Origin: Lachnospiraceae bacterium M18-1
GTDB taxonomy: Bacteria > Bacillota > Clostridia > Lachnospirales > Lachnospiraceae
Direction: 5' to 3'
DNA length: 64,000 nt
Assembly (NCBI GenBank): GCA_000403295.2
Contig: KE159609.1
Span: 960,725-1,024,724, forward strand
Below, piece after piece: positions 53,420-62,799 of this stretch. How positions within the stretch are numbered: position 1 is the stretch's first letter; each line of letters starts with the position of its first letter. A model generated the notes under the pieces. That model did not search any database. It was not told where the DNA came from and was given only the letters and a program-made list of their open reading frames with translations. Both the position numbers and the translations under genes were made by a program.

Positions 53420-53776
53420 TTGCCAATGGGAGAGATTACAAAGACAAATACACCTTATGAACAAGCTATGAGTAATAGAGAAAGAATCGTGCAGCTTTTA
53501 GATATCATACCTGATTATAAAATAGGGTATGTCCTGGCATATGTCCAGGGAATAGCAGCAGATGAAGAGGCAGATGATACTTTTTGTCAAAGGATGGTTG
53601 AGGACTATGAAAATGATTCCGATCCTAAAAAAGACAAAACATATACACTTGAAGAGTGTATGAAAGAATGGGGGATTTCAGAAAAAATACGAAATGACGA
53701 GACCATAGAGGCCATGCAGGAATTGGAAAACGGAGGATGGGATAATAGCCATTACGGTTTATTATCCCTTTTTTAA
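53420..53776 (+). CDS. RelB-like antitoxin relative without a toxin
   Basis: 118 residues. RERIVQLLDIIPDYKIGYVLAYVQGIAADEEADD and ETIEAMQELENGGW are shared with the antitoxin at 47.9 kb; an acidic insert (YENDSDPKKDKTYTLEECMKEWGI) is new. The frame ends by running through a terminator at 53739-53774, and no toxin gene follows. Probably an orphan or 3'-replaced antitoxin. Confidence 0.6.
   Translation: MPMGEITKTNTPYEQAMSNRERIVQLLDIIPDYKIGYVLAYVQGIAADEEADDTFCQRMVEDYENDSDPKKDKTYTLEECMKEWGISEKIRNDETIEAMQELENGGWDNSHYGLLSLF
53739..53774 (+). terminator. Hairpin terminator inside the antitoxin relative's last codons
   Basis: GGGATAATA pairs with TATTATCCC, six Ts follow. Like the 44702-44735 terminator in layout. 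Confidence 0.75.
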
Positions 53777-53799
53777 TGCAATATTCTTATATGCAAATA

Positions 53800-53948
53800 A
53801 AAGCATTCTTGAAGAGGAATATAAGCAAATGGAACGGCTTGTATCAAATGGCAAAATATTTTTTTCCCAACAGGCAATCATCCCGCTATATTATCAAATC
53901 CAGAGAAGTTCGCAGATATTGTAAAAGATTTTTTCATTTATAGAAATT
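53800..53948 (+). pseudogene. Alpha/beta-hydrolase C-terminal relic
   Basis: In one frame MERLVSNGKIFF and in the next PTGNHPAILSNPEKFADIVKDFF, which joined resemble the last 40 residues of alpha/beta hydrolases. A one-base shift separates them near 53858, and the front of the gene is missing. Confidence 0.45.
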
Positions 53949-53975
53949 GACAAAGCTCATTACACATATTATAAT
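53947..53975 (+). promoter_or_regulatory. Consensus promoter of the tetR gene
   Basis: TTGACA (53947-53952), exactly 17 bp, TATAAT (53970-53975), a perfect consensus. Confidence 0.85.
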
Positions 53976-54009
53976 TCATTTATATAAATCATTTATATAA
54001 ATGAATTAT
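53971..54009. promoter_or_regulatory. 39-bp perfect palindromic operator of TetR
   Basis: ATAATTCATTTATATAAAT (19 bp) pairs perfectly with ATTTATATAAATGAATTAT around one central C. A further half copy, ATAAATGAATTAT, follows to 54022. It covers the -10 and the transcript start, so TetR binding would shut the promoter. Confidence 0.85.
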
Positions 54010-54036
54010 ATAAATGAATTATAAGGAGGGCGGATA

Positions 54037-54600
54037 ATGCCAAAACAAAGAATTACAAAAAAAATGGTTGTCAATGCCGCTTTTGAAATTGCGAGAAAGA
54101 GCGGCATGGAGCAGGTTATGGTAAAAAATATTGCAGAAAAAATAGGATGCTCTGTACAGCCTATTTATAGCTATTGTAAAAACATGGATGGTTTACGGCA
54201 AGATGTGATTGAACAGGTTAATCATTTTATACAGGAATATGTGGCGGCTCATGTTAATAAAGATGATTTGTTTCGCAGTATGGGAAAATCATATATTCAG
54301 TTAGCAAAAGAAGAACCTGATCTATTTAAGATTTTTATTTTACACCAACGGGAAGGAATTTCTTCATTAAATGATTTGTACCAATCGGAAGCTAATCCGC
54401 AGATCGCAGAATTTATTGCTGATGAATTGCATATTAGCGCGGCACAGGCGAAACAGTTACATTTGAACATGATGATCTATACGATTGGCATTGGCACTAT
54501 CTTTTCTGTGACAACGCCGGGAATTTCAACAGATGAAATATATACACAACAAGAAGCTGCCTATGAAGCGTTTTTGAAACAAGCGCTAGAGCGCGTTTGA
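54037..54600 (+). CDS. TetR/AcrR family repressor
   Basis: 187 residues. HTH: KKMVVNAAFEIARKSGMEQVMVKNIAEKIGCSVQPIYSYCKNMDGLRQD. The C-terminal ligand domain is unclassified. AAGGAGG precedes ATG 54037. It is autoregulated by the palindrome. It probably controls the flavodoxin and perhaps the ABC genes that follow, though a gap of about 130 bp separates each. Confidence 0.88.
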   Translation: MPKQRITKKMVVNAAFEIARKSGMEQVMVKNIAEKIGCSVQPIYSYCKNMDGLRQDVIEQVNHFIQEYVAAHVNKDDLFRSMGKSYIQLAKEEPDLFKIFILHQREGISSLNDLYQSEANPQIAEFIADELHISAAQAKQLHLNMMIYTIGIGTIFSVTTPGISTDEIYTQQEAAYEAFLKQALERV

Positions 54601-54730
54601 AAATTCATTCTTACAATCTGCCGCCTTGCTGATGAAAAAGAAAACAGGAATCATACTTGTATATGTAAGATGCCATTGAAAACGCATTACAAAGCAAAAC
54701 CCGATCCAATAGTTTTGCAGAAAGGAATCG

Positions 54731-55261
54731 ATGATGAAAAAGGGAATTATTGTTTACCAATCCAAGTACGGGGCAACAAAGAAATATGCCGAATGGCTTA
54801 AAAATATGACAGATTTTTATTGTGTAGAAATATCAAAAGCTATGGCAGATGAAGTAACACAATATGAAACAGTCATATTGTGCGGCGGAATATATGCTTC
54901 GGGAATAGCAGGATTATCATTTTTGGAAAAGAACATTGATAAATTCAAGAAAAAGAAGATCGCTATATTGTGTGTTGGTGCGTCTCCTTATGATGAAAGT
55001 GCATTTGCAGAAATTAAGGAGCGTAATCTGACGAGGGATTTAAAAAATATTCCGCTTTTTTATGGGAGAGGCTCATGGAATGAAAGTAAAATGAAATTCA
55101 TGGATCGAACTTTATGCAAAATGTTACAAAAATCTGTAGCTAAAAAGGACCCAAGTACATATGAACCGTGGATGAAAGCTCTTATGTGTGCAAAAGGACA
55201 AAATTGCGATTGGACAGATAAGAAGTATTTAGTTCCATTATTAGAGTATTTGGAAAATTAG
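54731..55261 (+). CDS. Flavodoxin-domain protein
   Basis: About 175 residues, cytoplasmic. MKKGIIVYQSKYGATKKYAEWLKN gives the FMN phosphate loop, and VILCGGIYASGIAGLSFL and ILCVGASPYDESAFAEI the FMN-ring loops, in HemG/flavodoxin style. It is a redox protein. The double ATG at 54731/54734 leaves one residue uncertain; GAAAGGAAT precedes it. Beside the TetR gene, which may control it. Confidence 0.82.
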   Translation: MMKKGIIVYQSKYGATKKYAEWLKNMTDFYCVEISKAMADEVTQYETVILCGGIYASGIAGLSFLEKNIDKFKKKKIAILCVGASPYDESAFAEIKERNLTRDLKNIPLFYGRGSWNESKMKFMDRTLCKMLQKSVAKKDPSTYEPWMKALMCAKGQNCDWTDKKYLVPLLEYLEN

Positions 55262-55398
55262 ATATGGGTATAAAAAACTAAAAAAAATATGAATTTTAGA
55301 AAATATGAGTTTTTATATGTTATAATTAAAAAACATATGGAGATACAAAAAATAAAAAAGAATGCACTACTTTTTTATAAAACGAGAGGAATTGACTT

Positions 55399-56103
55399 AT
55401 GGCAGAGTTTGTTCAACTGGAAAATATCACAAAAGTATACAAGATGGGCGAGGTAGAGATCCGGGCTGTGGACGGGATTGATTTTGCTATTAAAAAAGGA
55501 GAGTTCGTGGTGATCGTAGGACCCAGCGGAGCAGGAAAGACGACGGTCCTGAATATCCTGGGCGGGATGGACACCGCAACCACAGGAAGGATCACGGTGG
55601 ACGGAGAGGACATTACCAGATATAATGAGCGGCAGCTTACCGGATACAGGAGAAATGACATTGGATTTGTATTTCAGTTCTATAATCTGGTCCCGAACCT
55701 GACGGCAAAAGAGAATGTGGAGCTTGCGCTGCAGATCTGTAAGGAACCTCTGGATGCGCAGAGGGTATTGGAGGATGTGGGGCTGGGAGACCGCCTGGAT
55801 AATTTCCCGGCACAGCTTTCCGGAGGAGAACAGCAGCGAGTATCTATTGCCCGGGCGCTGGCAAAGAATCCCAAACTACTGCTGTGCGATGAACCTACCG
55901 GGGCGCTGGATTACAATACTGGGAAGGCGATACTCAAGCTTTTGCAGGATATGTGCAGGGAAAAAGGTATGACAGTGATCGTGATCACTCATAATTCTGC
56001 ACTGGCGCCGATGGCGGACCGCCTGATCAAGATCAAAAACGGAAAGATCTCCAGTATGGAGACCAATGCGCATCCACTGTCAATCGACCTGATTGAGTGG
56101 TAG
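55399..56103 (+). CDS. ABC transporter ATPase (MacB/LolD-like)
   Basis: 234 residues. Walker [10 protein letters not shown] near 39-47, Q-loop [10 protein letters not shown], signature [15 protein letters not shown], Walker [13 protein letters not shown] and H-switch VITHNS. It powers the FtsX-type permease that follows 144 bp on. GAGAGGAA precedes its ATG. The GC-rich body contrasts with the AT-rich 53-55 kb side, so the island probably ends near 55.3 kb. Confidence 0.92.
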   Translation: MAEFVQLENITKVYKMGEVEIRAVDGIDFAIKKGEFVVIVGPSGAGKTTVLNILGGMDTATTGRITVDGEDITRYNERQLTGYRRNDIGFVFQFYNLVPNLTAKENVELALQICKEPLDAQRVLEDVGLGDRLDNFPAQLSGGEQQRVSIARALAKNPKLLLCDEPTGALDYNTGKAILKLLQDMCREKGMTVIVITHNSALAPMADRLIKIKNGKISSMETNAHPLSIDLIEW

Positions 56104-56247
56104 GATGCTTCTGAAAGCGGGTATTCCGGCTGTCCGCTGCCGCAGGCAAATTGGCAGGCCAGGCGGCAGGGCGCTGCTGGTGATCTGTAACCATTGGCAG
56201 GATATCAGGACAAATTATGAAAAAAAGAAAAACGGCAGGTTTTACAT

Positions 56248-59200
56248 ATGGGTAAAAAAGCATTAAGAAAAGATTTTTTCATGGAAATCAAAACCAGCTT
56301 GGGAAGGTTCATGTCGATTTTTTTCATTGTGGCTATCGGAGTTGCCTTTTTTTCAGGTATACGGGCAGCGGAACCGGACATGCGGTATTCGGGGGACGCT
56401 TATTTTGACGAAAAGAAGCTGTTTGACATCCAGGTGATGAGCACGCTCGGGCTCACAGGGGATGACGTCCGGGCATTGAAAAAAGTTGACGGGATTGAGA
56501 AAGTAGAATACGGCTATTCCGTAGATGCGCTTTGTCTGGTGAATGACAGCCGGCAGGCGGTACATATCATGTCCATTCTCCCTTCCATGAATCTGCTGAC
56601 CGTGGAAGAGGGCAGGCTTCCGGAGAAAAAGGATGAATGCGCGGTGGATGTGGATTATCTTTCAGCCAGCGGATACAAGATCGGTGACAAGATTACAGTC
56701 ACCTCCGGAACGGATGACGCGATCACGGAGAGTCTTTCGGTAGATACATTTACCATTGTGGGAACGGTCAGTAGTCCCTGTTATATTGGATTCCACAGAG
56801 GAAGTACGACCATCGGCACCGGAAATATTGCCGGTTTTATCAGTGTGCCAAAAGAAAGCTTTGCGATGGATATCTACACAGAGATCTATGCATCGGTGGA
56901 GGGTGCAGCCGATCTGCTGGCATTTACGGATTCCTATACGGATCGTGTGGAGGAAGTGAAGGAGCATGTTGAAGATATCCGAAAAGAGCGGGAGGAAGCA
57001 CGGTATCAGGAGATCATAGACGAGGCAAACGAAGAGCTGGATGACGCAAAAAAAGAACTCGCGGATGGGAAGAAAGAAGCTGAGAAAGAACTTGGAGATG
57101 CCAAAAAGAAGCTGGACGACGGGAGAAAGCAGCTGAATGACGGAAAAAAGAAGATCAGCGATTCCGAAGCTGAGCTGGAAAAAGCCAGGGCAGATCTGAT
57201 CTCCGGCCAGGGTGAAGTGGACCGGAACCGGGCCGAATTGAATCGGCAGAACAATCTTCTGAATGAAAAAATAGAGGAATACAACCAGCATGTGGAGGAA
57301 TATAACGGACAGCTGGACGAGTATAACAAGAAGCTGGCGGAGTTTAACCAACAGCTGGATGAATTTAATGAAAAGAAGGAAGCATTCTACGAGAAAAAGC
57401 AGGAGTATGAACAGGGAAGAGAGGAATATGAGCGGGGACTGAAGGAATATAACAGCAATAAGCAGCTTCTGAAAGAGAAGGGTGCAGAGCTGGATGTGGG
57501 CTTCCGTGCGGTGGAGGACGGTTTTGCAAAACTGGAGACAGGAGTCAATGAACTGAACGGAGCCAAGGCGCAGTATGACGGGCTGAAGGTACAGTATGAT
57601 GCGCTCATTGCCGGAGGTGCGGCGGATGATGCCGTGCTGGCAGAAATGGCGGCTGCGCTGCAGGACCTGGCGGGTCAGATTGCCGAAGGAGAAGCACAGA
57701 TCAGCGCGACTCAGACCTACCTTCAAAATACGCAGGCCCAGCTGGAAGCAGGAAAGATTGAATTAGAGAACGGCTGGACCCAGTTAGAAGCAGGAAAAGC
57801 GGAGCTGGATGCGGCAGGCCCTAAGCTGGAGGAGGCCAGGATTCAGATTGAAGCCGCCCAGGCTCAGATTGATGAAGCTCAGGCTCAGTTTGACGAGGGG
57901 CAGGCCCAGCTGGATGATGGAGACCGCCAGCTGAAGGATGCCAAAGCCCAGCTGGATGATGCCCTGGCTCAGCTGGAGGATGGGAAAAAGCAGATCCAAT
58001 CCGGAAGGGATCAGCTGGACGCCGCCCAGGCTGAGATTAATGACGGCTGGTATCAGTTGGAGCAGGGGCAGATCAAGCTTGCAGATGCACGCACAGAGCT
58101 TGCGGAGAAAGAACAGGAACTGGCAGATGCCGAGAAGAAATATCAGGAGGCAAAAGAGGAAGCGGAAGACGAGATTGCGGACGGGGAAAAGAAGATTCTG
58201 GATGCGGAGGATGAGATCAGTAAGATCGAACATGCAAAATGGTACATCAATGACCGAAACGATCTTCCGGAGCATGCCGGATATGGGGAAAATGCGGACC
58301 GTATGCGTGCGATCGGAGAGGTGTTTCCCGTGCTGTTCTTCCTGGTGGCAGCCCTGATCAGCCTGACCACCATGACCCGTATGGTGGAGGAACAGCGGAC
58401 CCAGATCGGGACCCTGAAAGCGCTTGGATATGAACGGCATTCCATCGCGGGAAAATATCTTGGATATGCCTGCCTGGCTACAGTGACCGGAAGTATTGTG
58501 GGCGTGCTGTTCGGGGAAAAAGCGTTTCCTTATATCATCATTACGGCCTATGGGATCATGTACGAACATATTCCCAACGTAGTGATTCCGTATGACATCT
58601 ATTATGCAGTGATGGCATCGGCGGCGGCTCTGGCATGTACACTGCTTGCGACTATTTTTTCCTGCTACCGGGAACTTCGTGAGCAGTCGGCTGAACTGAT
58701 GCGCCCGCCTGCGCCGAAGCAGGGAAAGCGGGTCTTACTGGAAAGAGTCCCATTTATCTGGAGACGGCTGAATTTTACATGGAAGGCAACGATACGGAAT
58801 CTGATCCGGTATAAGAAGCGGTTCTTTATGACAATCTTTGGGATTGGCGGATGTATGGCCCTGCTGCTGGTTGGTTTCGGCCTGAAAGATTCCATTTTTG
58901 ACATTGGATTTCTGCAGTATCATGAACTGCAGATTTATGATGGAGATATCATTTTAAATGAGGACGCGTCCACAAAAGAAAAAAAGCAGGCATTTGAGAT
59001 GCTGGACAAAGACCCACGGGTGGAAAAGACGGAGCTGAACCTGCTCAAACAGGTGACAATCAGCAGCGAGAGCGGAAAAAAGGACGTATATCTGAACGTA
59101 CCGGAGAATACGGAACTGTTTTCGCAATTTGTGATCCACAGGGACAGGATCACAGAAGAGGTCTATACCCTGCACGACGAGGGTGTGATCCTGACGGAAA

Positions 59201-59913
59201 AAATGGCGAAGCAGCTGCAGGTACAGGCGGGGGATACGATTCGGATCAAGGACGACGCCAAAGGGGAGATCGAAGTCAAGATTTCCTCGATCTGCGAGAA
59301 TTATATGGAGCATTACCTCTATATGACTCCGGACCTTTATGAGGAAGTCCATGGAAGGGCGCCGGAATACAATTCCATCTACTTTATCATGAAAGAGGGA
59401 AAAGAGCAGGAGCTGGAGGATGTAGGCGAGTCCGTATTAAAGGAAAAAGGCGCTTTGAGCGCAAGCTATACGAAGGACATAGAGGAACAGCTGGACGATA
59501 TGCTCGTGAGTCTGAATATCGTCATGGTAGTGCTGGTGATCTCGGCGGGAATGCTGGCGTTTGTGGTGCTGTATAATCTGAACAATATCAATATCACGGA
59601 GCGCAAGCGGGAACTGGCCACTTTGAAGGTGCTGGGCTTCTATCCCGGCGAGGTGGCCCAGTATGTATACCGGGAAAATGTGATCCTCACGGTGCTTGGC
59701 TCGTTTGCCGGGATGGTGCTTGGAAAATTGCTGCATCAGTTTGTCATTGTGACAGTGGAAATCGATTCGGCCATGTTTGGAAGAAATATCGACGTCAGCA
59801 GCTTTATCTATGGATTTGTGATCACCGTCGGGTTCTCTGCATTTGTAAACGGCGTGATGTATTTTAAGTTAAAGAAGATTAATATGGTAGAATCTTTGAA
59901 AAGTGTAGAGTGA
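56248..59913 (+). CDS. FtsX-type ABC permease with a very long coiled-coil ectodomain
   Basis: 1221 residues. Helix 1 near 20-40 (FMSIFFIVAIGVAFFSGIRA), MacB-like periplasmic domain to about 230, then about 440 residues of heptad coiled coil (233-670) with repeats of QLxDxxxQLxDAxxQLxD type. FtsX membrane block near 691-830 (VFPVLFFLVAALISLTTMTRMVEEQRTQIG), a second ectodomain to about 1080, and a last FtsX block at 1090-1215. The coiled coil would reach far from the membrane. Partner of the preceding ATPase; followed by a two-component pair that may regulate it. Confidence 0.9.
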   Translation: MGKKALRKDFFMEIKTSLGRFMSIFFIVAIGVAFFSGIRAAEPDMRYSGDAYFDEKKLFDIQVMSTLGLTGDDVRALKKVDGIEKVEYGYSVDALCLVNDSRQAVHIMSILPSMNLLTVEEGRLPEKKDECAVDVDYLSASGYKIGDKITVTSGTDDAITESLSVDTFTIVGTVSSPCYIGFHRGSTTIGTGNIAGFISVPKESFAMDIYTEIYASVEGAADLLAFTDSYTDRVEEVKEHVEDIRKEREEARYQEIIDEANEELDDAKKELADGKKEAEKELGDAKKKLDDGRKQLNDGKKKISDSEAELEKARADLISGQGEVDRNRAELNRQNNLLNEKIEEYNQHVEEYNGQLDEYNKKLAEFNQQLDEFNEKKEAFYEKKQEYEQGREEYERGLKEYNSNKQLLKEKGAELDVGFRAVEDGFAKLETGVNELNGAKAQYDGLKVQYDALIAGGAADDAVLAEMAAALQDLAGQIAEGEAQISATQTYLQNTQAQLEAGKIELENGWTQLEAGKAELDAAGPKLEEARIQIEAAQAQIDEAQAQFDEGQAQLDDGDRQLKDAKAQLDDALAQLEDGKKQIQSGRDQLDAAQAEINDGWYQLEQGQIKLADARTELAEKEQELADAEKKYQEAKEEAEDEIADGEKKILDAEDEISKIEHAKWYINDRNDLPEHAGYGENADRMRAIGEVFPVLFFLVAALISLTTMTRMVEEQRTQIGTLKALGYERHSIAGKYLGYACLATVTGSIVGVLFGEKAFPYIIITAYGIMYEHIPNVVIPYDIYYAVMASAAALACTLLATIFSCYRELREQSAELMRPPAPKQGKRVLLERVPFIWRRLNFTWKATIRNLIRYKKRFFMTIFGIGGCMALLLVGFGLKDSIFDIGFLQYHELQIYDGDIILNEDASTKEKKQAFEMLDKDPRVEKTELNLLKQVTISSESGKKDVYLNVPENTELFSQFVIHRDRITEEVYTLHDEGVILTEKMAKQLQVQAGDTIRIKDDAKGEIEVKISSICENYMEHYLYMTPDLYEEVHGRAPEYNSIYFIMKEGKEQELEDVGESVLKEKGALSASYTKDIEEQLDDMLVSLNIVMVVLVISAGMLAFVVLYNLNNINITERKRELATLKVLGFYPGEVAQYVYRENVILTVLGSFAGMVLGKLLHQFVIVTVEIDSAMFGRNIDVSSFIYGFVITVGFSAFVNGVMYFKLKKINMVESLKSVE

Positions 59914-60013
59914 TCCTGAATCACGGCTAAAATACAAAAAACATGGGAAAGATTTCACAAAAGAAACATATCTTTTTCGTATACTAATCTAAAATTGTAA
60001 ACGCAGAAAAATC

Positions 60014-60209
60014 TCCAGCTGTGCGGTTGGATACTCTAAAGAGTATCCAACCCATTCATCTATTCGCAAAATCCGTGCTAACGCACTCTTGTGTCTGCTG
60101 ACGCAGCCACATTTTGCTCATTAATAAATGGGTTGCTAATCCGACAGGTCATTTCCATTGCAATAAATTGCATGTAAACGACCTGTCGGATTGCAACCGC
60201 ACAGCTGGA
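60014..60209. repeat. Large nested intergenic repeat (four-way layout)
   Basis: Outer stem TCCAGCTGTGCGGTTG (60014-60029) with CAACCGCACAGCTGGA (60194-60209), perfect 16 bp. Inside: GATACTC/GAGTATC (60030-60047), AACCCATT/AATGGGTT (60049-60134) enclosing further small pairs, and TCCGACAGGTC/GACCTGTCGGA. Its right part recurs at 62.72-62.75 kb. The 59914-60317 gap holds nothing coding. Confidence 0.8.
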
Positions 60210-60317
60210 AAAATCTTGTGAACGATTTTTTCATGCAGCGCACGTAAGAGCTTTATAGTAACTTTTACGTGCTCAGCTATAAAAATACGGCACCGCAGGA
60301 AAAAGGAGAATTGCCCT

Positions 60318-60998
60318 ATGGAAAAGATTAAGATTTTAGTCGTGGATGATGAGAGCAGGATGCGAAAGCTTGTCCGGGATTTCCTTGTAAGAGAAGGCTA
60401 TGTGGTCATGGAAGCCGGGGACGGCATGGAGGCAATGGACATTTTTTACGAAGATAAGGATATCGCGCTGGTTATACTGGATGTGATGATGCCGAAGATG
60501 GACGGATGGCAGGTCTGCCGCGAGATCCGGGAGCACTCGAAAGTTCCGGTGATCATGCTGACCGCACGTTCGGATGAACGGGATGAACTGCAGGGCTTTG
60601 AACTGGGAGTAGATGAATACATTTCCAAACCGTTCAGCCCGAAGATCCTGGTGGCGCGGGTGGAAGCAATCCTGAGAAGGACCGTCGGCGCGGAGAAGAA
60701 TGACGTGATCAACGCAGGCGGAATCCTGATCGATAAGGCGGCTCATATCGTCAAGATCGGTGACCGGCAGGTAGACTTGAGCTATAAGGAATTTGAACTG
60801 CTGTCCTATTTCGTTGAGAACCAGGGAATCGCACTGTCCAGGGAAAAAATCCTGAACCATGTCTGGAATTATGATTATTTTGGAGACGCGCGTACCATTG
60901 ACACCCATGTGAAAAAGCTGCGGAGTAAGATGGGAGAAAAGGGTGAGTGCATCAAGACCATCTGGGGTATGGGATATAAGTTTGAGGTAGAAAGCTAG
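60318..60998 (+). CDS. OmpR-type response regulator
   Basis: 226 residues. Receiver: ILVVDDESRMRKLVRDFLVREG, LVILDVMMPKMDGWQVCREIR (Asp near 53), MLTARSDERDELQGFELGVDEYISKPFSPKIL. Winged-helix: DLSYKEFELLSYFVENQ, VWNYDYFGDARTIDTHVKKLRSKMG. Just before its kinase (2-bp gap) and behind the FtsX permease. Confidence 0.92.
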   Translation: MEKIKILVVDDESRMRKLVRDFLVREGYVVMEAGDGMEAMDIFYEDKDIALVILDVMMPKMDGWQVCREIREHSKVPVIMLTARSDERDELQGFELGVDEYISKPFSPKILVARVEAILRRTVGAEKNDVINAGGILIDKAAHIVKIGDRQVDLSYKEFELLSYFVENQGIALSREKILNHVWNYDYFGDARTIDTHVKKLRSKMGEKGECIKTIWGMGYKFEVES

Positions 60999-61001
60999 AT
61001 T

Positions 61002-62486
61002 ATGACAAAATCAATTAAGCGGCAGCTTGCGGTGGTATTTGTCGGATTGATCGCAATGCTCCTGGCAGTGGTTTTTATCGTGAATTCTATTTTTCTGGGA
61101 CAATATTATATCCTTCATAAAAAAACGGATATGATAGAGATGTACCAGATGATCGATTCCGCAGTGACTACAGAAAGCCTGACCAAGAAAAAAGTGCAGG
61201 AAGAGATTAACTGGAAAAGTGAGAGTGCAAATATTTCCATGCTGGTCCTTAAGCACACCGGCGAGTACTCGCTGGACTATGTTTTGTTTTCGATACAGTC
61301 CAAGGAAGTGCTGGAGCAGGCGCTGTTCGGCTATATTACAGGAAACAATATGGCGGAAGTGCTGGACCAGGCAGAACATTATACGTTTTATAAATCTGCG
61401 GATCCAATGAATCAGGATACGTCCTACCTGGAAATGTGCGGGAAGCTCTCCAACGGCGCTTTGTTTCTGTTGCGCAGTCCTTTGGAAAGTATCCGGGACA
61501 GCGCGGCGCTGGCAAACAAGTTTCTGGCTTACGTGGGGATTGTGACGCTGGTGTTCGGAGCCTGGTTTGTCTGGTTCTTTTCCCAGAAGATCACGGACCC
61601 GCTTCTGGAGCTGGCCGTACTGTCCAAGCGTATGGCGAACCTGGACTTTAACGCCAGGTATACAGGCGGCGGCGATGACGAGATCGGCGTTCTGGGCCAG
61701 AGCTTCAATATCATGTCCCAGAAGCTTGAGAAGACCATATCCGAATTGAAAAAAGCAAACCATCAGCTGCAGAAGGACATTGAGCAGAAGGAAAAAATAG
61801 AAACGATGCGGACCGAGTTTCTTGGAAATGTATCCCATGAACTGAAAACGCCGATAGCACTGATTCAGGGATATGCAGAAGGACTGAAAGAAGGGATCAG
61901 CGAAGACGCAGAGAGCCGTGAATTTTACTGCGACGTGATCATAGATGAATCCAATAAGATGAACCATATGGTCAGGAATCTTTTGACTCTGAACCAGCTG
62001 GAGTTCGGTTCGGAACAGCTGGAGGTGGAGAGGTTTGACGTGATCGGCCTGATTCGGGGAGTGCTCGCGAGCTGTGAGATCCTGATTCAGCAGGCAGAGG
62101 CATCCGTGGACTTTATCGCGGGAGAGGCGGTCTATGTATGGGCGGATGAATATAAGACGGAGCAGGTGTTCCGCAATTATCTGACCAACGCGCTCCATCA
62201 CGTGGACCATGAGAAGCGGATTGAGATCCGAGTGGTTCCGAGGGAAGATATCGTGCGCATTACTGTATTTAACAGCGGAACGCCTATACCGGAGGAAGAT
62301 ATCGCAAAGCTGTGGGATAAGTTCTACAAAGTGGATAAAGCCCATACGCGGGAATACGGCGGAAACGGGATCGGCCTGTCCATTGTGAAGGCCATCATGG
62401 AATCCTTCCATCAGGAATATGGGGTATGCAACTACAACAATGGAGTGGAATTTTGGTTTGAACTGGACGCGAAGGGATCGCTGTGA
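61002..62486 (+). CDS. Sensor histidine kinase
   Basis: 494 residues. TM1 near 10-32, an extracytoplasmic part of about 130 residues, TM2 near 168-190, HAMP, coiled linker, HisKA with FLGNVSHELKTPIALIQGYAEGL (His near 283) and HATPase with NYLTNALHHVDHEKRIEIRV, NSGTPIPEEDIAKLWDKFYKVDKAHTREYGGNGIGLSIVK. Overlaps its regulator's end by no bases and needs no own promoter. Probable partner of the ABC permease regulator, a role inferred from position. Confidence 0.92.
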   Translation: MTKSIKRQLAVVFVGLIAMLLAVVFIVNSIFLGQYYILHKKTDMIEMYQMIDSAVTTESLTKKKVQEEINWKSESANISMLVLKHTGEYSLDYVLFSIQSKEVLEQALFGYITGNNMAEVLDQAEHYTFYKSADPMNQDTSYLEMCGKLSNGALFLLRSPLESIRDSAALANKFLAYVGIVTLVFGAWFVWFFSQKITDPLLELAVLSKRMANLDFNARYTGGGDDEIGVLGQSFNIMSQKLEKTISELKKANHQLQKDIEQKEKIETMRTEFLGNVSHELKTPIALIQGYAEGLKEGISEDAESREFYCDVIIDESNKMNHMVRNLLTLNQLEFGSEQLEVERFDVIGLIRGVLASCEILIQQAEASVDFIAGEAVYVWADEYKTEQVFRNYLTNALHHVDHEKRIEIRVVPREDIVRITVFNSGTPIPEEDIAKLWDKFYKVDKAHTREYGGNGIGLSIVKAIMESFHQEYGVCNYNNGVEFWFELDAKGSL

Positions 62487-62520
62487 GCGGTGAGTGTGAG
62501 CTGTAGTGCGGCCTGTCGGG

Positions 62521-62755
62521 GTTACTGTTCACACCCTTTGGGTGCTCCAGTAACAGTATCCAGCCCATTTTAAGTCGCCTTCGGCGGTCCTAAGCGCCAG
62601 CGACGCTTGTTTAGGACGGACCGGAACGGAGTGTAGACGGGCTGGATATTATGGCAAATGTTAGTTTATTGGCCGGACGCCGTGCAGCAGGGTGCACGAA
62701 GCCGTGTGAACTGTAACCTGTCGGATTGCAACCGCACAGCTGGAAAAATTTTTTC
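62521..62755. repeat. Second large structured repeat before the trp T-box
   Basis: GTTACTG/CAGTAAC flanks a CACACCC/GGGTG stem; ATCCAGCCC (62560 region) pairs with GGGCTGGAT (62639 region), and CCTAAGCG...GCTTGTTTAGG nests inside. CCTGTCGGATTGCAACCGCACAGCTGGAAAAAT (33 bases) is identical to 60181-60213. Confidence 0.7.
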
Positions 62756-62784
62756 TTGACATTTTTAAATATGGCGCATATACT
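62756..62784 (+). promoter_or_regulatory. Sigma-A promoter of the trp T-box transcript
   Basis: TTGACA (62756-62761), 17 bp, TATACT (62779-62784), directly after the repeat. Confidence 0.85.
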
Positions 62785-62799
62785 ATTTATCATATTAAC

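Noticed and set aside
57006-57726. Several long minus-strand frames opposite the FtsX coiled coil
   Set aside because: The repetitive codons of the coiled coil create open antisense frames; compositions are Ser/Phe/Leu-rich without motifs.
61011-62411. 466-codon frame on the minus strand within the histidine kinase
   Set aside because: It is a mirror of the kinase in a GC-rich gene: no ribosome site, no recognisable domain, and the forward kinase is complete.
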